A DNA stretch of 64,000 bases, taken from assembly GCF_019468465.1 (NCBI RefSeq), contig NZ_CP080519.1, positions 4,727,001 to 4,791,000 on the forward strand, read 5' to 3'. Positions 6,882-17,189 of the stretch are shown here, piece by piece; the stretch's first letter is position 1; the number at the start of each line of letters is the position of its first letter. A model generated the notes under the pieces. The model ran no database searches, was not told the DNA's origin, and was given only the letters and a program-made list of their open reading frames with translations. Source of the DNA: Amycolatopsis sp. DSM 110486 (GTDB taxonomy: Bacteria; Actinomycetota; Actinomycetes; Mycobacteriales; Pseudonocardiaceae). The position numbers were made by a program, and so were the translations under genes.

Positions 6882-8660
6882 CTACTGGTCGCCCGGGAAC
6901 GACAGCGTCTGCTTGATCCGGTCCCACGTTTCGGCGCCGTCGGGCTCGATCTCCGGCGGCACGGTGAGCGAGACGGCCCACAGCGACTCGCCCGAGGTCT
7001 TCAGCAAGGCGAAGGTCGTGCGGGTGATCGAGGAATCGGGGCCCCTCTGCGCGGAATCGCCGTGCTCCACGGTGCGGTAGATCATCTCGGTCCCGGCGTC
7101 GGTCTGCACGGGGACCTTGGCGAAGGCGAACCCGCCCGGGTCCGCTGAGGCCCGGAGACTCCCCTCGTAGTCCGCGACGTCGTGCTTCTTGAGGAAGTTC
7201 GGGAAGCGTTCGATGCGCAACGACTGGTGCCCGTCCGGCGACACGTACTGCACGACCGTGGACGCGCCGACGCTGTTCGAGGACCGGCCGGCGATGAAGC
7301 GCTGCCAGCCTTCCGGCACTGAGATGACGTACTCGGTGTCGCGCGTGGAATTGGCCGTTTCGCTCGCGTGGCCGCGCTGCTGCACCAGGTTCACGTCCTG
7401 CGGTGGCGGCACCGTCGCGCCCGGCGCACCGGCGGACGTGGCGCTGCCGGCGGGCGGGATCAGCGACTGCCCGCTGATCAGGCGCGCCAGCGCGAACCCG
7501 CCGATACCGGCGACGAGGAACAGCACCACCGCCGCGACGGCCAGCAACGCCGACGCGCGCGGGCTGCGTCGCCGCGAAGCAGAGGCAACCGGAGCGGCGA
7601 CAACAGGAGCCGGAGCCGCGCCCTGCCGCAGGAACGGCAACGGACCCGGGTCCGCCGCCAGTGCGCCACTTGCCTCCGACTTCTTGTCGGTCGGCGCCAC
7701 CGTCTCCAAGACCTGCGTGTCGGTTGCATCGAGCTGTGCCGAAGTCTTCTTCCCGTCCGGCGTGCGGAACAGCTCCGGCCCGAACAGGTCGAGCGCCGTC
7801 TTGCCCTGCAACGGGTACAGCCGGTGACGCACCTCGCGCAGCGAGATCCGCTTCTCCGGCTCCTTCTTCATCAACGCGGCGATCACGTCGGCCAGCGGGC
7901 CCGGCTTCGGCTTGGGCACCGAGCCGTTCACGACCTTGCCGACTGTCTCCAGTGGATCGCCGTCCGCGTCGTACGGCGGCGCGCCCTCGACGGCGGCGAA
8001 CAGCGTCGCGCCCAGGCCCCACAGGTCGGCCGCCGGCGTGACCGCGCCACCCGACGCGACCTCCGGCGCGATGTAGGCGGGCGAGCCGAGCATGATCCCG
8101 GTGCGCGTCATCGTGGCTTCGGAGACGTTGCGCGCGATGCCGAAGTCGGTGAGCTTGATCCGCCCGTCACCGGCCACGAGCACGTTGCCCGGCTTCACGT
8201 CGCGGTGCGTGATGCCCGCGTCGTGCGCCGCTTCGAGCGCCGCGGCGACGGCGATGCCGACGGCTGCCGCCTGCTCCACGTTCAACGGCCCGTGGTCGCG
8301 CAGGATGTGCGCGAGGCTGCGCGAGGGCAGCAGCTCCATGACCACGAACGGTTCGTCGTTGTCGCGCGCGACGTCGTGAAGGATGATCACGTTCGGGTGG
8401 GACAGCACCGCGATCGCGCGCGCCTCGCGCAGCGTCCGCTCACGCAACTCGTCCGCTTGCGACGCCGGGACGCCCGGCGGCAGCTTCATCTCCTTGACGG
8501 CCACCGGCCGGTGGAGGAACTCGTCGTAGGCCGACCACACCGTGCCCATCGACCCCGAGCCGAGCACGGATCGCAGCCGGTAGCGCCCGGCGACCACACG
8601 GGACTGCGGCTCGGCTGCGCTCGACTGTGCTGGGCTCGGCTCTTCCTTCGAGGAGGACAC
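6882..8660 (-). CDS. Membrane Ser/Thr protein kinase (PknB-type)
   Basis: 592 aa. The cytosolic kinase domain runs from about residue 27 to 285: glycine loop GSGSMGTV, ATP lysine K56 in VAVKEMK, catalytic HRDVKPGN with D154, DFG at 172-174 and the activation segment GIMLGSPAYIAPE. A linker precedes one membrane span at about 370-393 (LLAVAAVVLFLVAGIGGFALARLI), then a roughly 200-residue extracellular domain with no PASTA repeats. The GTG at 8660 is preferred; six bases upstream lies CACAAT, suggesting a leaderless message, and the TTG at 8708 has no support. Divergent from mutA across an inverted repeat. Substrate and ligand unknown. Confidence 0.93.
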   Translation of the reverse strand: MSSSKEEPSPAQSSAAEPQSRVVAGRYRLRSVLGSGSMGTVWSAYDEFLHRPVAVKEMKLPPGVPASQADELRERTLREARAIAVLSHPNVIILHDVARDNDEPFVVMELLPSRSLAHILRDHGPLNVEQAAAVGIAVAAALEAAHDAGITHRDVKPGNVLVAGDGRIKLTDFGIARNVSEATMTRTGIMLGSPAYIAPEVASGGAVTPAADLWGLGATLFAAVEGAPPYDADGDPLETVGKVVNGSVPKPKPGPLADVIAALMKKEPEKRISLREVRHRLYPLQGKTALDLFGPELFRTPDGKKTSAQLDATDTQVLETVAPTDKKSEASGALAADPGPLPFLRQGAAPAPVVAAPVASASRRRSPRASALLAVAAVVLFLVAGIGGFALARLISGQSLIPPAGSATSAGAPGATVPPPQDVNLVQQRGHASETANSTRDTEYVISVPEGWQRFIAGRSSNSVGASTVVQYVSPDGHQSLRIERFPNFLKKHDVADYEGSLRASADPGGFAFAKVPVQTDAGTEMIYRTVEHGDSAQRGPDSSITRTTFALLKTSGESLWAVSLTVPPEIEPDGAETWDRIKQTLSFPGDQ

Positions 8661-8669
8661 CCCCTGATT

Positions 8670-8689
8670 GTGTCGTAAGGCAGCGACAC
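8670..8689. promoter_or_regulatory. Inverted repeat upstream of the kinase gene
   Basis: GTGTCG (8670-8675) and CGACAC (8684-8689) flank 8 bp immediately upstream of the kinase start, over its likely promoter. Candidate operator; regulator unknown. Confidence 0.4.
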
Positions 8690-8793
8690 TCTTCGACCCA
8701 GTGTGCAAGACCTGCCCACCCGTGTTCCGCGGATACCCCTGAACACTCTGGTGGGGCGACTAGAGTCACAGGTGCCGGCACTGGCGTGCCTCT

Positions 8794-8807
8794 ACCATCA
8801 CTGGGTA
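8794..8807 (+). promoter_or_regulatory. -10 box for a leaderless mutA transcript
   Basis: TACCAT at 8794-8799 ends 7 nt before the mutA ATG and no Shine-Dalgarno sequence is visible, so transcription would start at or next to the A of ATG. Confidence 0.5.
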
Positions 8808-10668
8808 TGACGAACGTGGCTGGGCCGGAGTCGGTGCCGATCTCCGAACCCGAGCTCGCGCTGGCGGCCGGGTTTCCTGCCGCCGACCGGGCCCGGTGGC
8901 AGGAACTCGTGGCGGGAGTGCTGCGCAAGAGTGGCCGTCTGCCGGAGGACTTCGCGGGGGCGCCGGAGAGCAAACTCGTCACCCACACGTACGACGGCAT
9001 CGACATCCAGCCGCTGTACACGCGTGAAGACGCCGCCGGCGAGCCCGGCTACCCGGGGCTGCCGCCGTTCGTCCGTGGCGCGCGGCCCGAAGGCGTGATC
9101 GGCACCGGGTGGGACGTGCGCGTGCGCCACCTGCGGGCCGACGCCAAAGCCACCAACACCGCGATCCTCGCCGACCTCGAAGGCGGCGCCACGTCCGTGT
9201 GGCTGCGCGTCGGCGGCGAAGCGCTCCCGCTCGACGCGCTGGCCGACGCGCTCAACGAGGTCTACCTCGACCTCGCGCCGGTGGTCCTCGACGCCGGCGC
9301 GGAGTACGCCGCCGCGGCCGACGCTCTGCTGGACGTGTTGGCCGAGCGTGAAATTCCGCCCAGTGAGGCCGTCGCCGTGCTCGGCGCGGACCCGATCGGT
9401 GTCGGCGCGCGAACGGGCGAAGCGCTGCCTGTCGCCCCCGCCGCCGAGCTGGCCGCGCGCGTCGCCGCGAAGTACCCGAAGGTGCGCACGCTCGTGGCCG
9501 ACGGCCTGCCGTTCCACGAGGCCGGTGGTTCCGACGCGCAGGAGCTGGGCGCGACGATCGCCGTCGGTGTCGCGTACCTGCGGGCGCTGACCGAAGCCGG
9601 TCTGGACGTCTCCGCCGCGGCCGCGCAGCTGGAGTTCCGCCTGGCCGCCACGGCCGACCAGTTCCTCACCATCGCCAAGTTCCGCGCCGCCCGCCGGCTG
9701 TGGGACCGCGTGCTCGAAGTTTCGGATGCGCCCGCCGGCGCGCGTGGTATGCACCAGCACGCCGTGACCTCGCCCGCGATGCTGACTCAGCGCGACCCGT
9801 GGGTGAACATGCTGCGCACCACCGTCGCGTGCTTCGCCGCGGGCGTCGGCGGCGCCGACGCCGTGACCGTGCTGCCGTTCGACTCCGCGATCGGCCTGCC
9901 CGACGCGTTCTCCGCGCGCATCGCCCGCAACACCAACGCGGTGCTGCTGGAGGAGTCGAAGCTGGGCAGCGTGATCGACCCGGCCGGCGGCTCCTGGTAC
10001 GTCGAGCAGCTCACCGACGAGCTGGCGAAAGCCGCGTGGACCGAGTTCACCGCGATCGAAGGCGCGGGCGGCGTCGAGGCCGAGCTGGCGTCGGGCGCGT
10101 TGGCCGCGCGGCTGGCCGCGACGTGGGACAAGCGCGCGAAGCGCCTGGCCACGCGCCGAGACCCGATCACCGGCGTGAGCGAGTTCCCGAACCTGGCCGA
10201 GAAACCCGTGACCAGGGAAACGGTGAGCTCCACTGTGGACGGTGGCCTGCCGCGCCACCGCTACGCCGAAGCGTTCGAGCAGCTGCGCGACGCCTCCGAC
10301 AAGTACCTGGCCGAGCACGGCGAACGGCCGAAGGTCTTCCTCGCCACGCTCGGTCCCGTCGCCGCGCACACCACGCGCGCCGGGTTCGCCGCGAACCTGT
10401 TCCAGGCCGGCGGCCTCGAGGCCGTGAACCCGGGGGCGACCGACGACCTGCCCGCTGCGTTCCGGGAAAGCGGTGCGCGCATCGCGTGCCTCTGCGGCAC
10501 CGACGCCGCGTACGAAGAACAGGCGGCCGACGTCGCCGCGTCGCTCGGCGCCGAGAAGGTGCTGCTCGCCGGCAAGGCGAGCTACCCCGGCGTGAGCGGC
10601 AACGTCTTCGCCGGCTGCGACGCGCTCGAAGTCCTGACCGGCATCCACGTACAGCTGGGAGTGGAAGC

Positions 10669-10672
<4 letters not shown>
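8807..10672 (+). CDS. mutA: Methylmalonyl-CoA mutase, small subunit
   Basis: 621-aa partner of MutB. The mutase isomerises (R)-methylmalonyl-CoA to succinyl-CoA with adenosylcobalamin, linking propionyl-CoA to the TCA cycle or supplying methylmalonyl-CoA for polyketides. It shares the TIM-barrel landmarks with MutB ([14 protein letters not shown] near 65, [14 protein letters not shown] near 85, [36 protein letters not shown] near 310-350) but in the C-terminal domain the cobalamin-ligating DxHxxG is replaced by [13 protein letters not shown], as expected for the non-catalytic subunit. Its stop overlaps the mutB ATG by 4 nt. Confidence 0.95.
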
Positions 10673-12837
<2,165 letters not shown>

Positions 12838-12840
12838 GCC

Positions 12841-13836
12841 TTGCCTCGCAGGATCGACGTCGCCGCCTACGCGAAGGGCGTGCTCGCGGGCGACCGCGGC
12901 ACCCTGTCCAAGGCGATCACGCTGGTCGAGTCGCACCGGGCGGACCACCGGGCGCAGGCACAGGAGCTGCTCGTCGAGCTGCTGCCGCACGCCGGGGGCG
13001 CCCAGCGGGTCGGCATCACGGGCGTACCCGGTGTCGGCAAGTCGACCTTCATCGACCAGCTGGGCACAGACCTCACGGCGGCCGGCCACCGCGTCGCCGT
13101 GCTCGCCGTGGACCCGTCCTCCACCCGCACGGGCGGCTCGATCCTCGGCGACAAGACGCGCATGTCGCGGCTGGCCGTGGATCCCCGTGCCTTCATCCGC
13201 CCGTCTCCGACGTCGGGGACGCTGGGTGGAGTCGCGCGGGCGACCCGCGAGACGATCGTGCTGATGGAAGCCGCGGGCTTCGACGTGGTGCTGGTGGAGA
13301 CCGTCGGCGTCGGGCAGTCCGAGGTCGCGGTGGCCAACATGGTCGACTCCTTTCTGTTTTTGACTTTGGCCCGCACGGGCGACCAGCTGCAGGGCATCAA
13401 GAAGGGCGTGCTCGAACTGGCCGACGTCATCGCCGTGAACAAGGCCGACGGCCCGCACACCCGCGACGCCGCCCGCGCCGCCCGCGAGCTCTCGGGCGCA
13501 CTGCGGATGATCTACGGCAAGGACGCACCGTGGACACCACCCGTGCTGACCTGCAGCGCCCTCGAGGGCTCCGGCCTGGACGAGGTGTGGGCGACCATCG
13601 GCCGGCACCGCTCGCTGATGCAGGAGTCCGGCGAGCTTTCCAGCCGCCGCCGCCAGCAACAGGTCGACTGGACCTGGTCGATGGTGCGGGAGCAGTTGCT
13701 GGACCGCCTGACGTCGCACCCTTCGGTGCGGGCCCAGGTCTCGGACATCGAACGCGCGGTCCGCGACGGCGAGCTGACGGCGACGCTGGCGGCGGAGCGG
13801 ATCTTGACGGCGTTCGGGGAACCGACGGACAGCTGA
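12841..13836 (+). CDS. meaB: Methylmalonyl-CoA mutase-associated GTPase MeaB
   Basis: 331-aa G3E-type P-loop GTPase that loads and protects adenosylcobalamin in methylmalonyl-CoA mutase. Walker A GVPGVGKST at about 61-69, the magnesium-binding DPSSTRTGGSILGDKTRM, DVVLVETVGVGQSEVAV (switch region) and NKADG (base specificity) are all present. A TTG start at 12841 follows AGGAG (12827-12831) and is 3 nt beyond the mutB stop, so mutA-mutB-meaB form one operon. No epimerase gene is seen nearby. Confidence 0.95.
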   Translation: MPRRIDVAAYAKGVLAGDRGTLSKAITLVESHRADHRAQAQELLVELLPHAGGAQRVGITGVPGVGKSTFIDQLGTDLTAAGHRVAVLAVDPSSTRTGGSILGDKTRMSRLAVDPRAFIRPSPTSGTLGGVARATRETIVLMEAAGFDVVLVETVGVGQSEVAVANMVDSFLFLTLARTGDQLQGIKKGVLELADVIAVNKADGPHTRDAARAARELSGALRMIYGKDAPWTPPVLTCSALEGSGLDEVWATIGRHRSLMQESGELSSRRRQQQVDWTWSMVREQLLDRLTSHPSVRAQVSDIERAVRDGELTATLAAERILTAFGEPTDS

Positions 13837-13850
13837 GCTGTCTTTTGTGC

Positions 13851-13903
13851 CAGACAGCCCCGCCCGGCAGACAGCCCCCGCCCGCCAGACAGCCCCCGCC
13901 CTC
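13851..13903. repeat. Three tandem 17-18 bp repeats after meaB
   Basis: CAGACAGCCCCGCCCGG (13851-13867), CAGACAGCCCCCGCCCGC (13868-13885) and CAGACAGCCCCCGCCCTC (13886-13903). The first copy's GACAGC pairs with GCTGTC just after the meaB stop (13837-13842), giving a small hairpin. Confidence 0.8.
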
Positions 13904-14009
13904 CCTTGGGGGGCGTCCCCATCCCAGTCTATCGGCCCCTGACCTTGAAAAACGGCCGAAACGGAATCTGTGGACAACTCCGCCCACCGCGAGCGCCATG
14001 TGGATAAGG

Positions 14010-14133
14010 GGAGCCGCCACCCGCCATCCCCGCAGATGACTGCGGAGCCGCCGCCCGCCATCCCCGTGGATGACAACGAAGCCACCACCGCCAACCCCGC
14101 AGATGACCGCGAAGCCGCCACCCCCCAACCCCC
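14010..14133. repeat. Imperfect 33-34 bp tandem repeat, about 3.7 copies
   Basis: Units start at 14010, 14044, 14078 and 14111, each beginning GRAGCCRCC and, in the three full copies, ending in a GATGAC-containing tail. DnaA-like nonamers precede them (TGTGGACAA 13969-13977, TGTGGATAA 13999-14007). Frames across it give proline-rich or glycine-rich peptides on the two strands; I do not call a gene. The rest of 13837-14393 shows no convincing coding sequence. Confidence 0.7.
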
Positions 14134-14393
14134 GTTCGAGCAACCGAGGCGACAAAAGGCCCGCCGAACCCACCCTCGGTGGCCCACCGGCCCCGTTCGG
14201 CTGACGAACGGTCCCCCGAAGTGACTTTGGTCTGACCTCACGACCGCTCCACGCTCCGTGACGACCGGTCACCGTGTGGAGATGCGGTCGGCGGGCGGTG
14301 GCGCGGGCTGAACGGAGCGCCTCCACCGCGTGGCGGCTGACGTCGCGGCCGTTCGGCGGGCAGAATGCGACGCAGTGCCGTAGAAGGGATGTC

Positions 14394-14708
14394 ATGGCGA
14401 AGGTGCGGGGACTGCTGCTGGTCGGCCTGCTGGGCGCGTTGTTCTACTGCGCGGCTCCGGCTCAGGCGGCCGTCGTCGAGGCGCCGGCTCAGGCTCAAGC
14501 CCAGGTCCAAGCGCAGACCGCGGCACCTGCGGAAGCGCTGCTCCCGGCCCCGCAGCAGGCGGCGCCGGGTCCGGTGCTGGACCCGACGCAGACCGACAAG
14601 GCCAACGCGCAGAAGACGCGGAACAAGCTGATCGCGGGCGGTGTCGCCGTCGTGCTGCTCGCCATCGTGTTCTTCGGGCGGCGGAAGCGTAAGAAGGGCA
14701 ACGGCTGA
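14394..14708 (+). CDS. Small secreted/membrane-anchored Ala-Gln-rich protein
   Basis: 104 aa. Signal peptide MAKVRGLLLVGLLGALFYCAAPAQA, a low-complexity Ala/Gln/Pro middle (about 27-65), then a hydrophobic segment LIAGGVAVVLLAIVFFG (about 80-96) and a basic tail RRKRKKGNG. The layout, signal peptide plus C-terminal span plus positive tail, is that of a surface-anchored protein, but no LPxTG-like motif precedes the span. ATG 14394 has GAAGGGA about 5 nt upstream. It follows 560 bp of repeat-rich intergenic DNA. Function unknown. Confidence 0.7.
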   Translation: MAKVRGLLLVGLLGALFYCAAPAQAAVVEAPAQAQAQVQAQTAAPAEALLPAPQQAAPGPVLDPTQTDKANAQKTRNKLIAGGVAVVLLAIVFFGRRKRKKGNG

Positions 14709-14907
14709 ATCGGCCCGGTTCACCCTGACCGAATTCCGTCGGGCCGTTCAACGCAGATCCGGTACCGGCCGTCTCGGGTCCCCCGTCGGGGCGAGCGGCT
14801 TGCCACCTGCATGGTGCACGATCATCTGCAAATGCGTACGACAGATCGAACGGCACGGTGCGAGTCCCAGGCGCCACCGGTGTTGCGGGAGCGGGAGGAG
14901 GTGCGGT

Positions 14908-16209
14908 GTGACTGTGCTTGACTCACGTCCGGACGTTCCAGGTGACCCCGAGGGTCGCATGGCCAACCCGATCGAGGCGCCCATCGCGCTGATCACCGAA
15001 GCCGGCGTCAGCATGGCACCTGTGGACGATCTCGGTGCGGGGCGTGGGCCGTTCTGGCTGGACGACTGGCTGCGGGCCAACGTCACCGACGTGCTCGCGT
15101 GGCGCCGCCACATCCACGCCCACCCGGAGCTGTCGCGGCACGAGTTCGCGACCACGGAGCTGGTCGTGTCGCTGCTGCGCGCCGTCGGGCTCAAGCCGTG
15201 GGTGCTGCCCGGCGGCACCGGTGTGGTGTGCGACATCGGCCAGGGCGAGCGCTGCGTCGCTCTCCGTGCCGACATGGACGCGCTGCCGCTCACGGAGGAC
15301 ACGGGTCTGCCGTATGCCTCCACCACGGAAGGCGCGGCCCACATGTGCGGGCACGACGCCCACACCGCCATCCTGCTGGGCGCGGCCCGCGCGCTGGCCG
15401 GCGCTCCCGAGCTGCCCGGCCGCGTGCGCCTGATCTTCCAGGCCGCCGAGGAGGTCATGCCTGGCGGCGCGCTGGACATGATCGCGGCGGGCGCGCTCGA
15501 AGGCGTCGAGCGGATCTTCGGCCTGCACTGCGACCCGCGACTGGAGGTCGGCAAGGTCGGCACCCGCGTGGGCGCGCTGACCTCGGCCGCCGACCTGATC
15601 GAGCTGCGCCTCACCTCGCCCGGCGGCCACACGTCGCGGCCGCACCTCACCGCGGACCTCGTGTACGCCCTGGGCACGGTCATCACGTCGCTGCCGTCGG
15701 TGCTGTCGCGCCGCGTCGACCCGCGCTCGGGCACGGTGCTCGTGTGGGGCGCGGTGCACGCCGGCCAGGCCGCCAACGCGGTCCCGCAGGACGGCGTGCT
15801 GCGCGGCACCTTGCGCACGGCCGACCACGAGGTGTGGACGGCGCTCGAACCGCTCGTCGCGTCGTCCGTGGAGTCGCTGCTCGCGCCCACCGGCGTCGGC
15901 TTCTCGCTCGACTACCGCCGCGGCGTGCCCCCAGTCGTCTCCGACCCGGAGTCCACGGCGCTGCTGCGCGCGGGCGTCGAAGCCGCTCTCGGGGAGCAAG
16001 GCCTGGCCGGCACGGAGCAGTCCTCCGGCGGCGAGGACTTCGGCTGGTACCTCGAGCACGCCCAGGGCGCGTTCGCCCGCCTCGGCGTGTGGCCCGGCCC
16101 GCCGGCTCCTCAGGCCGACATCCACCGCCCCACCTTCACCCTCGACGAGCGGGCGCTGATGGTCGGTGTCCGCACGCTGGTCCACACCGCGCTGGCCGCT
16201 CTCGCCTGA
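14908..16209 (+). CDS. M20-family amidohydrolase (AmiB1-like)
   Basis: 433-aa metal-dependent amidohydrolase/carboxypeptidase, relative of hippurate hydrolases and of M. tuberculosis AmiB1, which shares the neighbourhood. Motifs: AWRRHIHAHPELSRHEFAT (about 65-83), VALRADMDALPL with the metal-binding Asp, GAAHMCGHDAHTA with His ligands, FQAAEEVMPGGA with the catalytic Glu, and a C-terminal SSGGEDFGWYLE. The lid domain with SPGGHTSRPH binds substrate. The GTG at 14908 is chosen because GGAGGAGG ends about 7 nt before it; the frame is open upstream but without support. No signal peptide. Exact amide substrate unknown. Confidence 0.9.
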   Translation: MTVLDSRPDVPGDPEGRMANPIEAPIALITEAGVSMAPVDDLGAGRGPFWLDDWLRANVTDVLAWRRHIHAHPELSRHEFATTELVVSLLRAVGLKPWVLPGGTGVVCDIGQGERCVALRADMDALPLTEDTGLPYASTTEGAAHMCGHDAHTAILLGAARALAGAPELPGRVRLIFQAAEEVMPGGALDMIAAGALEGVERIFGLHCDPRLEVGKVGTRVGALTSAADLIELRLTSPGGHTSRPHLTADLVYALGTVITSLPSVLSRRVDPRSGTVLVWGAVHAGQAANAVPQDGVLRGTLRTADHEVWTALEPLVASSVESLLAPTGVGFSLDYRRGVPPVVSDPESTALLRAGVEAALGEQGLAGTEQSSGGEDFGWYLEHAQGAFARLGVWPGPPAPQADIHRPTFTLDERALMVGVRTLVHTALAALA

Positions 16210-16223
16210 GTTGTCCACAGCCT

Positions 16224-16284
16224 CACCCGCTTGAGTTATCCACAGCTCGGCCGAGCTGTGGATAACTCAAGCGGGTGGTTTTTG
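16224..16284 (+). terminator. Perfect 54-bp palindrome and T-run, containing two DnaA-like boxes
   Basis: Bases 16224-16250 and 16251-16277 are exact reverse complements (27-bp stem, no loop). A T5 run follows (16279-16283), fitting an intrinsic terminator for the amidohydrolase gene. Each arm holds the DnaA-type nonamer TTATCCACA (16236-16244 and, inverted, 16257-16265), and TTGTCCACA lies just before (16211-16219). Confidence 0.75.
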
Positions 16285-16301
16285 CGTCCAGGCAAAGCCC
16301 T

Positions 16302-16605
16302 GTGAACACCGTTTTCACCCGGTCTCGTGAACCCTCATCGAGCCGTCGAGCCGCCTATTCACAGCGGGTGATCAACGGCCGCCGGGGCACTTCGGTGAAA
16401 GTGGTTGAAACGAGCGTTTTTACCTATACCCCAACGGATCCAAGCCGCCTATAAGCACCTTTGACAACTCGCACGACGGCCGCAAAACAAAGCGTCGCAA
16501 GCAGAAAACGTGAAGCCGTGTCAGAGCTTTACCGACTGATGGTGAACACCGTTCATGATGCCCAGGTCGGCGCGTAAATCCGCCGAGTTGTCCACAGGGC
16601 TGTGG
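16302..16605. repeat. Non-coding interval with repeated GTGAACACCGTT motif
   Basis: No gene is seen between the palindrome and the convergent gene ending at 16606. GTGAACACCGTT occurs at 16302-16313 and 16542-16553, 240 bp apart; the second extends to TGAAC-ACC-GTTCA, an inverted repeat, and the first to GTGAA-N7-TTCAC. Base composition is clearly less GC-rich than the neighbours (16405-16520). Another TTGTCCACA lies at 16588-16596. Confidence 0.6.
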
Positions 16606-17058
16606 TCAGCCGGTGATCCCGGAGCACGGCCGGGTGCGCAGGTCATCCACATAGTCGGCGGGGGCTCCGGCGGCCTCGGCCGCGTCGGCGAGCACGCCAA
16701 GGTAGCGCGCGGACGGCAGGCCGCCCTCGTACGCGTCGAGCACGTACAGCCAGGCGAGCACCGAGCCGTCCATGGTCTGGACCCGCAGGCGGATCTTGTT
16801 GTGCATGCCGAGCTCGCCGCCTTCCCAGCGGTCGAGCCCGGTCTCGTCGAGCGAGGTCACGTCGTAGAGCACCACGAAGACCCGGGAGGCCGGGTCCTCG
16901 ACGATGGTGGCCAGCGCGCCTTCCCAGCCGAGGTCTTCGCCCCCGAAGGTCAGCCTCCAGCCCTCCAGCCAGCCGGTGCCGGCCATCGGTGCGTGCGGGG
17001 CGCGCTCCAGCATCTGGGCGGGCTCCATGTTCGATCCGTAAGCGGCATACAACGGCAC
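16606..17058 (-). CDS. Gamma-glutamylcyclotransferase-like protein
   Basis: 150 aa with the cyclotransferase beta-barrel start VPLYAAYGSNMEPAQMLERAPHAPMAGTGWLEGWRLTFGG, where YGSNM forms the substrate loop, followed by VFVVLYDVTSLDETGLDRWEG containing the expected Glu/Asp. Family members release 5-oxoproline from gamma-glutamyl compounds; the real substrate here is unknown. The GTG at 17058 is 7 nt from TAGGCT (17066-17071, minus strand), so the mRNA is probably leaderless; in-frame upstream codons would run into lpdA. Divergent from lpdA, as in related genomes. Confidence 0.85.
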   Translation of the reverse strand: MPLYAAYGSNMEPAQMLERAPHAPMAGTGWLEGWRLTFGGEDLGWEGALATIVEDPASRVFVVLYDVTSLDETGLDRWEGGELGMHNKIRLRVQTMDGSVLAWLYVLDAYEGGLPSARYLGVLADAAEAAGAPADYVDDLRTRPCSGITG

Positions 17059-17189
17059 GGGCGACAGCCTAGCGACCCGCTCAGCGCACGAGCGGATGCA
17101 CATGCCGTGTCCGGCCACTTCGCTTGGCGACGGACCCCTCCGCGTACCGTTGGACCCACCGGCCACACGCGTATCGAGGAGGACCTCAG

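Noticed and set aside
6856..8708. Longer kinase start at TTG 8708
   Set aside because: The extra 16 residues have no conserved content and cover the inverted repeat and promoter; GTG 8660 is better placed.
13851..14133. CRISPR-like array
   Set aside because: Units abut without unique spacers, are imperfect, and no cas genes are present.
13970..14224. Possible proline-rich 84-aa protein over the repeat array
   Set aside because: Repeat period changes from 34 to 33 bp, so units fall in different frames, and no ribosome site precedes it.
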